The notes: generated from the sequence alone by a model not told the origin. A DNA stretch of 64,000 nt from Acidovorax sp. 106 (GCF_003663825.1 NZ_RCCC01000001.1:1248501-1312500); one strand, 5' to 3'; shown: positions 1 to 9,603, numbered from the stretch's first letter. Made by a program: numbers and translations.

Positions 1-133
1 TGCGGGCGGCCTGGGTCATGTAGCCCACGCGCTCGACCAGCAAGGGGACCAGCACGTCGTCCAGCACATTCACCTCGCGGCGTACGTCCTGCATGGTGGT
101 GCAGTGTTTGGTTCGGGAAATGGCGCGGGTCAT
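1..133 (-). CDS. Chorismate mutase, AroQ class (3' end outside window)
   Basis: Partial gene: 44 codons are visible and the rest lies beyond base 1. The start ATG overlaps the trpE stop (ATGA), so the two are translationally coupled. The visible peptide contains DVRREVNVLDDVLVPLLVER, the first helix of an AroQ-fold chorismate mutase, with the Arg and Leu spacing typical of the family. The enzyme converts chorismate to prephenate in the cytoplasm. Placing it behind anthranilate synthase puts two enzymes that compete for chorismate in one transcript. That arrangement (trpE, mutase, trpG) is known from related betaproteobacteria. The call rests on a short stretch, so a fusion partner downstream cannot be excluded. 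Confidence 0.7.
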   Translation of the reverse strand, partial: MTRAISRTKHCTTMQDVRREVNVLDDVLVPLLVERVGYMTQAAR

Positions 134-1629
134 TCCAAGCCCTCCTCGACCAGCTCGGCGGCACGCAGCAGCGCGCGGGCCTTGTGCTCGGTTTCTTTCC
201 ACTCCAGCTCTGGCACTGAGTCAGCCACCACACCGGCGGCGGCCTGCACATACAGCGTGCCGTTCTTGATAATGCCGGTGCGAATCGCAATGGCCACATC
301 CATGTCGCCTGCGTAGCTCAGGTAGCCGCAGGCGCCGCCGTACAGGCCACGCTTGGTCGGTTCGAGCTGGTCAATCAGTTCCATCGCATGCACCTTGGGC
401 GCGCCGGTCAGCGTGCCCGCAGGGAAGGTGGCCTTGAGCACGTCCATGCTGGTCATGCCGTCGTGCAGGATGCCTTCCACGTTGCTAACGATGTGCATCA
501 CGTGGCTGTAGCGCTCTACCGCAAAGGCCTCGGTCACCTTCACGGTGCCGGTCTTGGCGATGCGACCGATGTCGTTGCGCGCCAGGTCTATCAGCATCAC
601 GTGCTCGGCGCGCTCCTTGGGGTCGTTGATGAGTTCGACCTCGGTGGCCTTGTCCTTCTCGGGCGTGGCACCGCGCGGGCGGGTGCCGGCCAGGGGGCGG
701 ATGGTGACCTTAGTGCCTTCGTCGGTTTTTTCCTGGCGCACCAAAATTTCGGGGCTGGCGCCCACCACATGGAAGTCGCCGAAGTCGTAGAAGTACATGT
801 ACGGCGACGGGTTCAGCGAACGCAGCGCGCGGTAAAGGCTTAGCGGGCTTTCGGTGTAACGCTTGTGGATGCGCTGGCCTACCTGCACCTGCATGAAGTC
901 GCCGGCGGCGATCAACTCCTTGGCGCGGTCCACGGCGGCCAGGTAGTCGGCCTTGGCGAAGTCGCGCTGGGCGGGGTGGCTTTCGGTGGCCTTCACCACA
1001 GGCGCGCTCACCGAATATTTCAGCTGCTCCTTCAGGTCGCGCAGACGTTTCTTGGCCTTGGCATACGCCTCGGGCTGGGCCGGGTCCGCGTAGACGATGA
1101 GGTAGAGCTTGCCCGAGAGGTTGTCGATGACGGCCAGTTCCTCGCACTGCAGCAGCAGGATGTCGGGGCAGCCCAGGGTGTCGGGCGGGCAAGTGGCTTC
1201 GAGCTTCTTTTCGATGTAGCGCACCGCGTCGTAGCCGAAGTAGCCAGCCAGGCCACCGCAAAAGCGCGGCAGGCCGGGGCGCAGCGCCACCTTGAACCGC
1301 TTTTGGTATGCCTCGATGAAATCAAGCGGGTTGCCTTGCGCGGTCTCGACCACCTGGCCGTCGGTCACGACCTCGGTGCGCGCCGCATCGCCAAAGCCGC
1401 TGGCGCGCAGCAGCGTGCGCGCGGGCAGGCCGATGAAGCTGTAGCGCCCAAAGCGCTCGCCACCCACCACGGATTCGAGCAAGAAGCTGTGCTTGCCGCC
1501 GTCCTTGGTGTGCGCCAGCTTCAGGTACAGCGAGAGCGGGGTTTCCAGGTCCGCAAAGGCCTCGAGCATGAGCGGAATGCGGTTGTAGCCTTCGCTGGCC
1601 AGGCTTTTGAATTCAAGTTCTGTGATCAC
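130..1629 (-). CDS. trpE: Anthranilate synthase component I TrpE
   Basis: Converts chorismate and glutamine-derived ammonia to anthranilate, the first step of tryptophan synthesis, together with TrpG. The product is about 499 residues, normal for TrpE. An N-terminal anthranilate synthase domain is followed by a chorismate-binding domain with motifs such as AGTRPRG, ELINDPKERAEHVMLIDLARND and GTLTGAPKVHAMELID (each read in short pieces). I place the start at the GTG at 1629 (V/M-ITELEF), with GGGAG about eight bases upstream. The frame stays open to 1698, but that extension does not look conserved. Its stop overlaps the chorismate mutase start. A possible Trp-codon leader peptide lies upstream at 1761-1844, which would suggest attenuation. 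Confidence 0.95.
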   Translation of the reverse strand: MITELEFKSLASEGYNRIPLMLEAFADLETPLSLYLKLAHTKDGGKHSFLLESVVGGERFGRYSFIGLPARTLLRASGFGDAARTEVVTDGQVVETAQGNPLDFIEAYQKRFKVALRPGLPRFCGGLAGYFGYDAVRYIEKKLEATCPPDTLGCPDILLLQCEELAVIDNLSGKLYLIVYADPAQPEAYAKAKKRLRDLKEQLKYSVSAPVVKATESHPAQRDFAKADYLAAVDRAKELIAAGDFMQVQVGQRIHKRYTESPLSLYRALRSLNPSPYMYFYDFGDFHVVGASPEILVRQEKTDEGTKVTIRPLAGTRPRGATPEKDKATEVELINDPKERAEHVMLIDLARNDIGRIAKTGTVKVTEAFAVERYSHVMHIVSNVEGILHDGMTSMDVLKATFPAGTLTGAPKVHAMELIDQLEPTKRGLYGGACGYLSYAGDMDVAIAIRTGIIKNGTLYVQAAAGVVADSVPELEWKETEHKARALLRAAELVEEGLE

Positions 1630-1760
1630 GGGGAGGGCTCCCAGCTGTCGCAGCGCGTATCCCTTAGCAATGAAAAAGGGGCGCTGCGGTCCATTCAATC
1701 GGCCTCACCGCATCGGGGTGGAGGCCACGGGTGCACGCTGGGGCGGTTGCCCAGGTGCTT

Positions 1761-1844
1761 TCAGGCGTTCAAAAGGACAGGCTGACGCCAGGGCCAGGCT
1801 CCCCGGTCGCTGCAACCTGTGATGAACACGTGATGAATGAACAT
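1761..1844 (-). promoter_or_regulatory. Candidate trp leader peptide upstream of trpE
   Basis: The 385-base gap 1630-2014 between the divergent trpE and the chalcone-isomerase-like gene holds one item of interest. A 27-codon minus-strand frame ends ...GAWPWRQPVLLNA and carries two Trp codons (TGG CCC TGG), about 130 bases before trpE. A TACACT box lies only about ten bases before its ATG. Downstream, GCCTCCACC and GGTGAGGC (about 1705-1730) can pair. This is the general layout of an attenuator, in which Trp starvation stalls ribosomes on the leader. Against it, there is no clear ribosome site and no U-run after the hairpin. Weak candidate only. Confidence 0.27.
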
Positions 1845-2014
1845 GGGCCAAAGTGTAGCAAACACGGTCATTGATTTTTGATAGAACCCCTCAGCACAAC
1901 ACCACCAGCGGGCATCCCATCGAAAACCCTGTTGTCACACCCGCACAGTCCAGCAACAATTTGAAACGAACGACCGTTCTTTTTCTAGCATTCTTTTCCA
2001 ATAGGGAGTTGTGG

Positions 2015-2602
2015 ATGAAACTCATGGAGCGATGGGCGGTGGGCTTGTGCGCCTGCCTGCTGGCAGGCAGCGCCTGGTGCCAGGCCGTGACGGTGGCCGA
2101 TGTGAAATACGACGCCACCAGTGCGCTGGGCGACACGGCCTTGCAACTCAACGGCGCCGGGGTGCGTTACAAGGCCGTGTTCAAGGTCTACACCGCCGGG
2201 CTGTACCTGGAAAAGAAAGCATCCACCCCCCAAGAAGTGGCCGCCCTGCGTGGCGCCAAGCGCATGAGCATCACCATGCTGCGCGAGATCGACTCCACAG
2301 AACTGGGCAAGCTGTTCTCACGCGGCATGGAAGACAACATGGACCGCGCCGCGTTCTCGCGCATCGTGCCGGGCGTGCTGCGGATGAGCCAAATTTTTTC
2401 AGAGCACAAAAAACTGCAGCCAGGTGACCAGTTCATGATCGACTGGATTCCGGGCACCGGCACGGTGATCACGGTCAAAGGGAAGCCCCAGGGCGAGCCG
2501 TTCAAAGAGCCCGAGTTTTTCAACGCCCTGCTGGGCATCTGGCTGGGCAACCTGCCCGCCGACTTCAAGCTCAAAGACGCGCTGCTGGGCAAGCCGGCCT
2601 GA
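2015..2602 (+). CDS. Chalcone isomerase-like secreted protein
   Basis: A 195-residue protein with an N-terminal signal peptide (hydrophobic VGLCACLLAGSAW, cut near residue 21-24). The mature part resembles the bacterial chalcone-isomerase-like family (Chalcone_3): motifs LQLNGAGVRYKAVFKVYTAG and ALLGIWLGNLPAD fit that fold. Bacterial members are periplasmic proteins of unknown role, and the plant catalytic residues are generally not kept, so enzyme activity should not be assumed. The start at 2015 is chosen because AGGGAG stands seven bases upstream and a signal peptide follows at once; the frame is open further upstream. It lies between trpE and gph, on the opposite strand to both. Confidence 0.8.
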   Translation: MKLMERWAVGLCACLLAGSAWCQAVTVADVKYDATSALGDTALQLNGAGVRYKAVFKVYTAGLYLEKKASTPQEVAALRGAKRMSITMLREIDSTELGKLFSRGMEDNMDRAAFSRIVPGVLRMSQIFSEHKKLQPGDQFMIDWIPGTGTVITVKGKPQGEPFKEPEFFNALLGIWLGNLPADFKLKDALLGKPA

Positions 2603-2639
2603 TCCGGCCGCCTGAGCCGCGCCGCCGCGCTCTCTGGCG

Positions 2640-3353
2640 TCAACGCCCCAACAGCGCGTTGAGCGCGTCCACATACCCATCGGCATCCACCCCGCGCACC
2701 GGCTGGCCATGGTTGTAGCCATAGGTCACCAGCACCACAAGGCAACCCGCTGCCCGGGCGGCCTGGGCATCGTTGCTGGAGTCGCCCACCATCAGCGTGC
2801 GCGCGGGCCGGCTGCCCAGCGCCTCACAGGTCTTGAGCAGGGGCAGCGGGTCGGGCTTCTTACGCTCAAAGCTGTCCCCCCCAAACACCTGGCTGAAAAA
2901 CCCCTCCAGCCCCTTGGACTGCAACAAAGGCCGCGCAAACGACAGCGGCTTGTTCGTCAGGCAAGCCATGCGCAGGCCCGCACTTTGCAGGGCTGTCAGC
3001 CCCTCCACCACGCCGGGGTACACCGCCGAATGGCTGCCGTTGATCTCAAGGTAATGGCGCTGGTAGCTGGCCCAGGCCTGGGGGAATAATGCTTCTGTTT
3101 TGATAGCTGCCTGCGCTTTATCCATGGGCGCAAACACATGATTGAGCACGGATCGCAGCAAATGCTCTGACCCTTTGCCGACCATGCTCTCTATGCGATC
3201 TACTTCTATCGCGGGCAAGCCCAGGTCACGCAGCATGCGGTTCAGCGCCTCGTTGAAGTCGCCCATGGTGTCCACCATGGTCCCATCCAGGTCCACGATG
3301 ACGGCATCGGTACGGGACAGCAAAGAAGACAGGGCAGTGGCGTGATCGGACAT
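2640..3353 (-). CDS. gph: Phosphoglycolate phosphatase (HAD family)
   Basis: Removes phosphate from 2-phosphoglycolate, a product of oxidative DNA repair and oxygenation reactions. The 237-residue protein has HAD motif I as DLDGTMVDT (nucleophile Asp and general acid Asp), motif II in ACLTNKP, a Lys in ERKKPDP and motif III in MVGDSSND. The start at 3353 (MSDHATAL) is preferred to an upstream in-frame codon. In related genomes gph often sits beside rpe and trpE; here it is on the same strand as both but separated from each. The stretch encoding DKAQAAIKTEA contains a partial copy of the AGCGCTT palindromic repeat. Confidence 0.93.
   Translation of the reverse strand: MSDHATALSSLLSRTDAVIVDLDGTMVDTMGDFNEALNRMLRDLGLPAIEVDRIESMVGKGSEHLLRSVLNHVFAPMDKAQAAIKTEALFPQAWASYQRHYLEINGSHSAVYPGVVEGLTALQSAGLRMACLTNKPLSFARPLLQSKGLEGFFSQVFGGDSFERKKPDPLPLLKTCEALGSRPARTLMVGDSSNDAQAARAAGCLVVLVTYGYNHGQPVRGVDADGYVDALNALLGR
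3094..3130. repeat. AGCGCTT palindromic repeat, partial copy inside gph
   Basis: Contains TTTTGATAGCTGCCTGCGCTTT, one arm of the repeat found complete at 20573, 32861, 36440, 56445, 59734 and 62163. The second arm is almost erased. It lies inside the gph frame in a helical region between conserved HAD motifs and translates as part of DKAQAAIKTEA without breaking the frame. Confidence 0.55.
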
Positions 3354-3430
3354 GGGGCTGGCTCTATGGGGAAAGACCGCCAAGTTTAAAGAGCCACAAC
3401 GCCGACCGATCTGTGCGCCACAGCTTCCCC

Positions 3431-4972
3431 TCAACGCAAGCTCAGCGTCTGCCGCTTCCAGGCCGGGTCTTGCCAGCGCTGGAACAGGGGCAAGGCCGAC
3501 ACATCACCGGTCACCCGCTCGGTGGTCAGGCCGTCGAGCCGCACCACTTCAAAGCTCTTGCGGTAGCGGCCCTGGCCCCGGGCCTCGCGGGCCACCAGCA
3601 TTTGCTGGCCGCCGGGCACCCAGCCCGCCCATTCGGCCACGCCCGTCTCGGGGGTGGTGGCAGCGGGCGGCAGTACATCGGCCAGCCAGCCGCCTTCCGT
3701 TTTGCGCAACACCCACAGCTCGCGCCAGCCTTCCATCGGCTGCACGGCCAGGGCCACGGCTGTGCCTTCGCGGTTGGTGCTGGCCGATGCAATCCACACC
3801 ACGCCATAGGTGCAGCGGCGCAGCAGTGGGGCCTTGGCGCTGTGCTGCGCGTCCACCAGCAGCACGCAGGTTTCGCCGGGGGCGCCGGGTACGGTCAGCA
3901 GTGTGGGGCGGGCTCCGGCGGCGGTCGCGACAGGCGCCGCAGCAGGCACGGCTGCGGGCACCAGAGCCCAGCGCACGGCGCTCACGCGCATGGCGGCGTC
4001 GTTGTAGGCGCTCTGGTCTTCGTCGGGCAGGTCGGCCTTGCTCACGCCGCTGAGTTCGGTCAACGCGCGGGCGGCGGCAGCGGCCACTGCGGGGTCGGCA
4101 GCGTTCTTGCGCGCCTGCTGAAAGGCGGCGGCACCCCACACGCTGGCACGGCGCATTTGCACGCGGTTGCGCAGGTAACTGGGCAGGCTGGCCACGTCCA
4201 CGCGCTCCAGCACCTCGGCCTGCCAGGTGGTGAGCTTGGCACGCTCGTGCGCAGGCAGGTCGGGGTTGATGCACTCGGGGCGGGTCAGCGCCAAGGCGGC
4301 GCGGGCGCGCTGCTCGGCATCGGCCACGGGCATGGCCAGAAGACGGCGAAAGGCCTCGCCCTCGTAGCAAACCTGCATGCGGCCTTCGACCTCGTAGGTG
4401 GCAAAGCGCACGCCGTAGCCATTGGCCACGTCCAGGTGTGCCGACAACGTAGCGCCCGAGGCCTTGCCCGGCACGGCCACCGAGGCGCGTCGGGCCAGCC
4501 GGTCAGCAAAGGTGCCCAGGGTATCGAAAGCCTGGGCACCCTCCACACCCGCCAGGGCCTTGGCGGGCGCTGCCTGCAGGTAGGCGGCCGTGAGGCCAAT
4601 GCCCAGCGCTTCGGCGCCCGGGGTGTCCTGCACAAAGCGCATTACGGCCAGCAGCGCGGGGCCTTCGGCCTCGGTCAGGGCCACGCGGCGCACATCGCTG
4701 GCACGGATGAAGCCACCGCGCTCGCGCTTGTGGTCCCATACCTGCAGGTAGTCGAGGCGCTCGCCGCGCACTTCGAGCACTTCGCCCTGCCACAGGCTGG
4801 CCTGCTGCTGGGCACCATCGCGCGGTGCAGCGCGCAGACTGGCCTGGTCTTGCACCACGATGGCGCTGCCCTGGCTGCTGGGCGATGGCTGGGGAGCGGC
4901 CTCGGCCGCCACGGTCACTGCAGCGCTGGCCACGGCTGCGAGCAAAGTTGCGAAGGTGGCGTTCATGTTCAC
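3431..4972 (-). CDS. Exported protein with N-terminal SH3-like domain
   Basis: A 513-residue protein starting with a probable signal peptide (about residues 1-26, ending AAEAAP). Residues about 35-95 resemble a bacterial SH3 domain: [12 protein letters not shown], then [21 protein letters not shown], the usual order of an SH3b strand set. The remainder is Ala-rich, has two Cys in MQVCYEGEA and RPECINP, and matches nothing I recognise. The GTG start at 4972 overlaps the stop of the upstream SPFH gene; an ATG two codons later is equally possible. Overlap with the SPFH gene indicates co-transcription and perhaps joint action at the membrane. Function unknown. Confidence 0.7.
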   Translation of the reverse strand: MNMNATFATLLAAVASAAVTVAAEAAPQPSPSSQGSAIVVQDQASLRAAPRDGAQQQASLWQGEVLEVRGERLDYLQVWDHKRERGGFIRASDVRRVALTEAEGPALLAVMRFVQDTPGAEALGIGLTAAYLQAAPAKALAGVEGAQAFDTLGTFADRLARRASVAVPGKASGATLSAHLDVANGYGVRFATYEVEGRMQVCYEGEAFRRLLAMPVADAEQRARAALALTRPECINPDLPAHERAKLTTWQAEVLERVDVASLPSYLRNRVQMRRASVWGAAAFQQARKNAADPAVAAAAARALTELSGVSKADLPDEDQSAYNDAAMRVSAVRWALVPAAVPAAAPVATAAGARPTLLTVPGAPGETCVLLVDAQHSAKAPLLRRCTYGVVWIASASTNREGTAVALAVQPMEGWRELWVLRKTEGGWLADVLPPAATTPETGVAEWAGWVPGGQQMLVAREARGQGRYRKSFEVVRLDGLTTERVTGDVSALPLFQRWQDPAWKRQTLSLR

Positions 4973-6318
4973 TGCTCCACGGCTTGGGTGGTGGTGGCGT
5001 CTTCAGCCACGGCCGCAGCCTGCGCGGCACCAGCCTGGGCGTTGCGGTGGCCGCCCAGCAGCGCGGCACCGATGAAGTCGCCATTGGTGGGCGGGGGCGC
5101 GATGATGACCTGGATCTTGTCCGAGAGCTTGTCGGCCAGCGTCTTCTGGATGAGCAGCGGGTGTTTGGTCACCAGTGCGCCTTCGCGGGCCATTTGCTCG
5201 GCATTGACCTTGCCCACGCGGTCCATGCGGTAGGCCTCGGCTTCGGCCAGCTTCTGGCGGGCGTCGGCCTCGCCGTTGGCTTCGATGCGGCGGGCCTGGG
5301 CGCTGCCTTCGGCGGCTTTGACGCGGGCCACGCGCTCGGCTTCAGCTTCGAGCTGGCGCTGCTCGATCTGGCGCTGCTTGAAGGGCAGCACATGCTTCAT
5401 GGCCTCTTCCTGGGCCTTGGCGGCGATGACTTGCTCCCGCGCAGCGGCTTCGGCGGCCACTTCGCGGCGCACCTTGTCGGCGTTGGCGTCCAGTTCGGTT
5501 TCACGCACGCGCTTGTCTTTCAGCTCCAGCGTGTAGCGCATTTTTTCTGACGCCAACTCTTCGGCCAGCAGGCTGTCCATGCCCCGGCGGTACTCGGCGG
5601 GCAGGTCCACCTTGCCGATCTGCAGGCTGCGCAGCGTGACGCCATCGGCGGCCAAGCGGGCGCGCAGTTCGGTTTCAATGATTTGCGAAATCTCGGCGCG
5701 CTTGGACGAGAAAATCTCCCGCACCGTGTAGCGGGCAAACACCTTGTAGACCAGGCCTTGCACGGCAGGCTCCACGATATCGGCGCCCACGTTGTCGGGC
5801 AGGTTGCCCGCCTTGACGGCGGGCGAGTTGGGGTCCAAGGCGTAGCGCACGCTCAGATCCAAGCCCAGCGACAAGCCTTCCACCGACTGCAGCGGCGCGC
5901 TGCCGGTGGCCTGGCGCATGGCTTCGGGGCGGTAGCTCTGGTCACGCAGCGAGAACACCCGCACCGTGTGCAGGCCGGGCACCACCCATACGCTGCCATC
6001 ACGCCACAGGCTCACCGCGCCGGTGAACTGGTTCAGGCGCACGCCCAGATCGCCTTGCGCCAGGTGTTGCACCGGCGGGTTGCGATACACCATCAGGCCC
6101 GCAGCGGTTACCACGGCGCCAGCAGCCAGCCAGCGCAAGGTGCGGGCGGTGGGCAACAGGTAGGCCCAGTTCAGGCGAGGGGCATCGGCACCGCGTACAT
6201 CGGCTGCCAAAGGGCTTTGCGATTCAGCGTCCAGCACGGGCTCCGTGCCTGCTTCGGACAACGGGGTGGAGCGACGGCCCTTCAGGGTCTGCACGATGCG
6301 GTTCCAGGTGGCTTTCAT
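4969..6318 (-). CDS. SPFH/Band 7 domain membrane protein
   Basis: A 449-residue stomatin/prohibitin-type scaffold protein. Residues 1-60 are cytoplasmic and variable, one membrane segment spans about 61-78 ([18 protein letters not shown]), then an SPFH domain runs from about 85 to 290 with SVRYALDP and [12 protein letters not shown] long charged coiled coil follows (about 270-390, rich in [14 protein letters not shown] and QKLAEAEAY). Such proteins oligomerise in membranes and support proteases or other partners; no specific substrate is known here. The start at 6318 is chosen for MKATWNR after GAGAGAAACACC; the upstream open frame looks non-coding. It is divergent from the response regulator gene at 6546. 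Confidence 0.88.
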   Translation of the reverse strand: MKATWNRIVQTLKGRRSTPLSEAGTEPVLDAESQSPLAADVRGADAPRLNWAYLLPTARTLRWLAAGAVVTAAGLMVYRNPPVQHLAQGDLGVRLNQFTGAVSLWRDGSVWVVPGLHTVRVFSLRDQSYRPEAMRQATGSAPLQSVEGLSLGLDLSVRYALDPNSPAVKAGNLPDNVGADIVEPAVQGLVYKVFARYTVREIFSSKRAEISQIIETELRARLAADGVTLRSLQIGKVDLPAEYRRGMDSLLAEELASEKMRYTLELKDKRVRETELDANADKVRREVAAEAAAREQVIAAKAQEEAMKHVLPFKQRQIEQRQLEAEAERVARVKAAEGSAQARRIEANGEADARQKLAEAEAYRMDRVGKVNAEQMAREGALVTKHPLLIQKTLADKLSDKIQVIIAPPPTNGDFIGAALLGGHRNAQAGAAQAAAVAEDATTTQAVEQ

Positions 6319-6545
6319 GGTGTTTCTCTCTCGGGTGATTTCGGTGTTGTTGGTTCTGAACAGCCAAAGTGGCTGACTCATTGAGGACCGATTGTTCGGA
6401 TCCACCCCGGAAGCAACAATGCGGCGCGGCCCCCAATGCGCTCACACCGCCCGCGCGAACCTTCCGCCCCCGGAAGAAAAACTCACACCGCCAAGAGCAG
6501 GGGGCCCGGATAATCCGCCCACCTCTCCACTGCCCCACCCTGCCC

Positions 6546-7244
6546 ATGACCCGCATCGCCGTGATCGAAGACGACCTGCCCACCAGCAACCAGTTGGCCG
6601 GATGGATACGCAGCGCCAAGAGCGGCATCGTCATCGACCAGTGGTTCACCCGCGACGAGGCCGAGGCCGCGCTGGCCCGCGAGCACTACGACGCCGTGGT
6701 GCTGGACATCGAACTGGGCCGGGAGCGCCATGCGGGCGTGGCCCTCATCAACGCCATCAACAAGCTGCGCCAAGGCACGCCGGTGCTGGTGGTGTCTGCC
6801 ATGCCGGCGGCCATTTACCGCAGCATCATGAAAGCGCTGGATGCGTGGGACTACCTGCAAAAAACCACGTTTGAAGAAGCCGATTTCATCGAGACTTTTC
6901 TCGACATCCTGCGCACCACACAGGCACAAGCCCCGGCCAGCGCAGCCCCTGCCCCCGTGGGCGACGCCCTGGTGCTGGACCCGCTGTGGCAGCGCACCCC
7001 TACCTGGCGCGGCGAGCGCATCAACCTGCCACTGACGGCCCAGCGCATCCTGGCCACGCTGCACCAGCGCAGCGGCGAAGTGGTGTCGTATGACGAACTG
7101 TTCGAGGTGGTGAAAAGCGGGCGCAATCGTGACAACGTGCGCAAGCATGTGAGCACCATCCGCGAGGCGCTGCGCGAAGTGGACCCCGGATTTGAAGGCA
7201 TTGAGAACGTGCCGATGCGCGGCTTCCGCTGGACTGGAAGGTGA
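6546..7244 (+). CDS. Response regulator with winged-helix output domain
   Basis: A 232-residue two-component regulator. The receiver domain (1-120) has the acidic pocket E8, D9, D10, the phospho-accepting D54 in VVLDIEL, S84 and K106. A Pro/Ala linker follows, then an OmpR-like winged helix (about 145-230) ending with a recognition-helix segment RDNVRKHVSTIREAL and a wing near GFRWTG. It probably controls genes in answer to the kinase encoded at 7411; the two genes are on one strand 166 bases apart. The divergent SPFH gene begins 227 bases upstream and is a plausible target. Signal unknown. Confidence 0.87.
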   Translation: MTRIAVIEDDLPTSNQLAGWIRSAKSGIVIDQWFTRDEAEAALAREHYDAVVLDIELGRERHAGVALINAINKLRQGTPVLVVSAMPAAIYRSIMKALDAWDYLQKTTFEEADFIETFLDILRTTQAQAPASAAPAPVGDALVLDPLWQRTPTWRGERINLPLTAQRILATLHQRSGEVVSYDELFEVVKSGRNRDNVRKHVSTIREALREVDPGFEGIENVPMRGFRWTGR

Positions 7245-7390
7245 ATACCCCCCTGAGGCCCTGCGGGCCTTCCCCCCGCTCTCGCCTTGCTGCGCAATGC
7301 GGGCAGGGGGACGCCGCCAGCGCGGCGGGGCGGCCCTTGCACGGCGGCCCTGACCTGGGCCGCGCCAGTTTGGATCGCCCTGCGCAGTAC
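7245..7390. repeat. GC-rich dispersed intergenic element
   Basis: The gap between regulator and kinase genes is filled by a segment with several dyads (GGCCCTGCGGGCC; CGCCGCCAGCGCGGCG) and the phrase CAGGGGGACGCC. I recognise this phrasing (CCCTGAGG...GGGGGACGCC) from intergenic regions throughout Comamonadaceae genomes, so I take it as a dispersed repeat. Only one copy is present in this window, so this rests on memory rather than internal comparison. It may slow or terminate transcription between the two genes. Confidence 0.4.
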
Positions 7391-7410
7391 TTTCACCCGA
7401 GAGGAATGGA

Positions 7411-9600
7411 GTGAAACGCCTACTGCACCCCGCACTTGAAATATCGCGTCTGGAAATGCCCCGCCTGGGCCTGCCAGCGTTCCGCCTGCGCATCCTTGTG
7501 CGCAGTGTGTTCGTGCTGCTGGCCCTGGCCACGGTGGCGCTGAGCGTGGTGGTGCTCAAGGACGAAAAGGAGCGCGCTTGGCAGGCCTACCAGCACGGCT
7601 TTGTGCGCAGCCAGGCAGAGGTCATGGCGCGGTTGCGCCACCCCTCGGGCCAGTTGGCGCTGCTCAACGCCAGCCACCTGGGCCAGGGCGTGACGCCGCT
7701 GGCGCCGCTGCTGCTGCCCTACGCCGCCATCGACTTTGACGACCCCCAAAAATCGCAGCAGGCCGTGGAGATGGCGGGCTGCTCGGTGCAATACCCCGAC
7801 GGGGCCTCGGTGTGCGCGGCGATTGGCAACAACCCCTACGCAGGCGGCTTCATCTACCTGGTGGGCAGCTTTTACGCAGGCGAGCTGACGCCCCGCGAGC
7901 GTGGCGCATTGGTGCCCGCAGAGGCACACCGTGCGCGCATCAGCCTCGACATGCGGGGCACCACCTACCGCTGGGTTGCGCCCTACGAGGCCATGCCTGC
8001 GCAAGGCAGCACAGCCGTGCGCGGGCGCCTGACGGGGTTCGTGGACAACGGCACGTCGCAGCTCGATGCCCGAGCCCGGCCGGTGCGCGACTTTCGCGGC
8101 TGGCTGTGGCAAAGCGGTCAGTGTCGCGACCTACCGCCCCCATCGGCCAGCCCGCCTTCTGGCGAGGCCACCACCACCCCAGACTGCCTGCGCCGCACCC
8201 ACTACTCCATCCGCCTGCCCGTCGAGCTGTTCCGCGAAGCCCTGTTCCGCAAAGACGAGCGCCTGGTCTGGCCGCCCGAAGACCTCGGGCAAATGCGCGT
8301 GCGGGTGGAGATGCTGGCGCCGGGCGAGGCCACCAAACCCCTATTCGACAGCGACGCGCCCGGCGCGCAGCTGGCCGCATCGCTGGGCGACCTCTCGCGC
8401 AGCCTGCTGCCGGGCGAGCGTGTACAGATCAGAAAACTGGGCAGTGACGAGGCCAGCGCCATCACCCTCAAAGGCTTGGACGTGCAGGCCGAGCCGTCAG
8501 CCCCCTGGCTGCTGCGCCTGATCCGCTGGCTGCCGCTGGAGGCTGCAGGCGTGGGCCCGGCAGCAGCCACGCCCGCCGCGCCCACGGCCCTGGACATTCT
8601 GGACACGCCCACTGGCAACTACGTGGTCAACTTCACCGGTCATCTGCGCGGCGTGGAGCAAGGCCTGGCCGCCGTGGCCACGCGCCTGTCGTGGTACCTG
8701 GGCGCCATGCTGGGCGCCATTGCGCTGGCCTGGCTGGTGGTCGAGGTCGGCCTGATCCGCCGCGTGACCGCCCTCACCCGCCGCGCCGCTGCCGTGTCGT
8801 ACAACGTGCAGCCCGGCCACACCGGGCCCCGGCTGGGCGACCTGGATGTGTCGGACCTGCGCGGCTCGGACGAGCTGGGCATTCTGGCCGGTGGCCTGGC
8901 TGACCTGCTGCAGCGCGTGAAGGACGACCTGCAGCGCGAGCAACTGCGCGCCCAGCAAGAGCGCGACATGTGGCACGCCGTGGGGCACGAGATCATGTCG
9001 CCCCTGCAGTCGCTGATGGCACTGAACGGCCCGCAAGACCCCGGCCACCGCTATGTGCAGCGCATGCAGCAGGCCATCCACGTGCTGTACGGCACCGCAT
9101 CGCCCGCCGAGGCGCTGCAAGCCGCCGATGTGCCCGAGGGGCGGCTGGACCTGGATGCCTTCTTGCGCAACGTGGCCGACAACGCGCACTTTGCAGGGAT
9201 TCTGGATGTGGTGTACGACCTGGGCCCAAGCCACCCTGGCCCGGTCATCGTGCGGGCCGACGAGTTTGCGCTGGAAGACGTGGTGACCCACATCCTTCGC
9301 AACGCTGACCGCTACCGCCCCACAAGCAGCCCCATCACGCTGACGCTCGCGGCGTCAGAATCCACCGCCAGCGCCACGCTGCACAACCAGGGCTCGACCA
9401 TTGCCGAAGACCTGCTGGAGCGGATTTTTGAACTGGGTGTATCGGACCCCGGGAGCCCCACCCCGCTGGGTGAGGGCGAGCACCGGGGCCAGGGCCTGTT
9501 TGTGGCCAAAACCTACATGGCCAAGATGGGCGGCACCATCAACGCCCGCAACACCGAGGGTGGCGTGGCGTTTGTACTGACGTTTCAACGGCTGGGGTAG
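7411..9600 (+). CDS. Sensor histidine kinase, divergent ATP-binding domain
   Basis: A 729-residue membrane sensor starting with GTG behind GAGGAA. A first membrane segment spans about 29-47 (LVRSVFVLLALATVALSVV). A large periplasmic domain of about 370 residues follows that I do not recognise (Cys pairs in AGCSVQYPDGASVC and GQCRDLP...PDCLR). A second segment lies near 430-450. Then come a linker and an H-box-like HEIMSPLQSL with H526. The C-terminal ATPase region keeps an N box (HILRNADRY) and a GQGLFVAKTYM G2-like box, but the usual DxGxG box reads HNQGSTI. It is probably the partner of the regulator at 6546; kinase activity is less certain than for a canonical enzyme. Confidence 0.8.
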   Translation: MKRLLHPALEISRLEMPRLGLPAFRLRILVRSVFVLLALATVALSVVVLKDEKERAWQAYQHGFVRSQAEVMARLRHPSGQLALLNASHLGQGVTPLAPLLLPYAAIDFDDPQKSQQAVEMAGCSVQYPDGASVCAAIGNNPYAGGFIYLVGSFYAGELTPRERGALVPAEAHRARISLDMRGTTYRWVAPYEAMPAQGSTAVRGRLTGFVDNGTSQLDARARPVRDFRGWLWQSGQCRDLPPPSASPPSGEATTTPDCLRRTHYSIRLPVELFREALFRKDERLVWPPEDLGQMRVRVEMLAPGEATKPLFDSDAPGAQLAASLGDLSRSLLPGERVQIRKLGSDEASAITLKGLDVQAEPSAPWLLRLIRWLPLEAAGVGPAAATPAAPTALDILDTPTGNYVVNFTGHLRGVEQGLAAVATRLSWYLGAMLGAIALAWLVVEVGLIRRVTALTRRAAAVSYNVQPGHTGPRLGDLDVSDLRGSDELGILAGGLADLLQRVKDDLQREQLRAQQERDMWHAVGHEIMSPLQSLMALNGPQDPGHRYVQRMQQAIHVLYGTASPAEALQAADVPEGRLDLDAFLRNVADNAHFAGILDVVYDLGPSHPGPVIVRADEFALEDVVTHILRNADRYRPTSSPITLTLAASESTASATLHNQGSTIAEDLLERIFELGVSDPGSPTPLGEGEHRGQGLFVAKTYMAKMGGTINARNTEGGVAFVLTFQRLG

Positions 9601-9603
9601 CCC

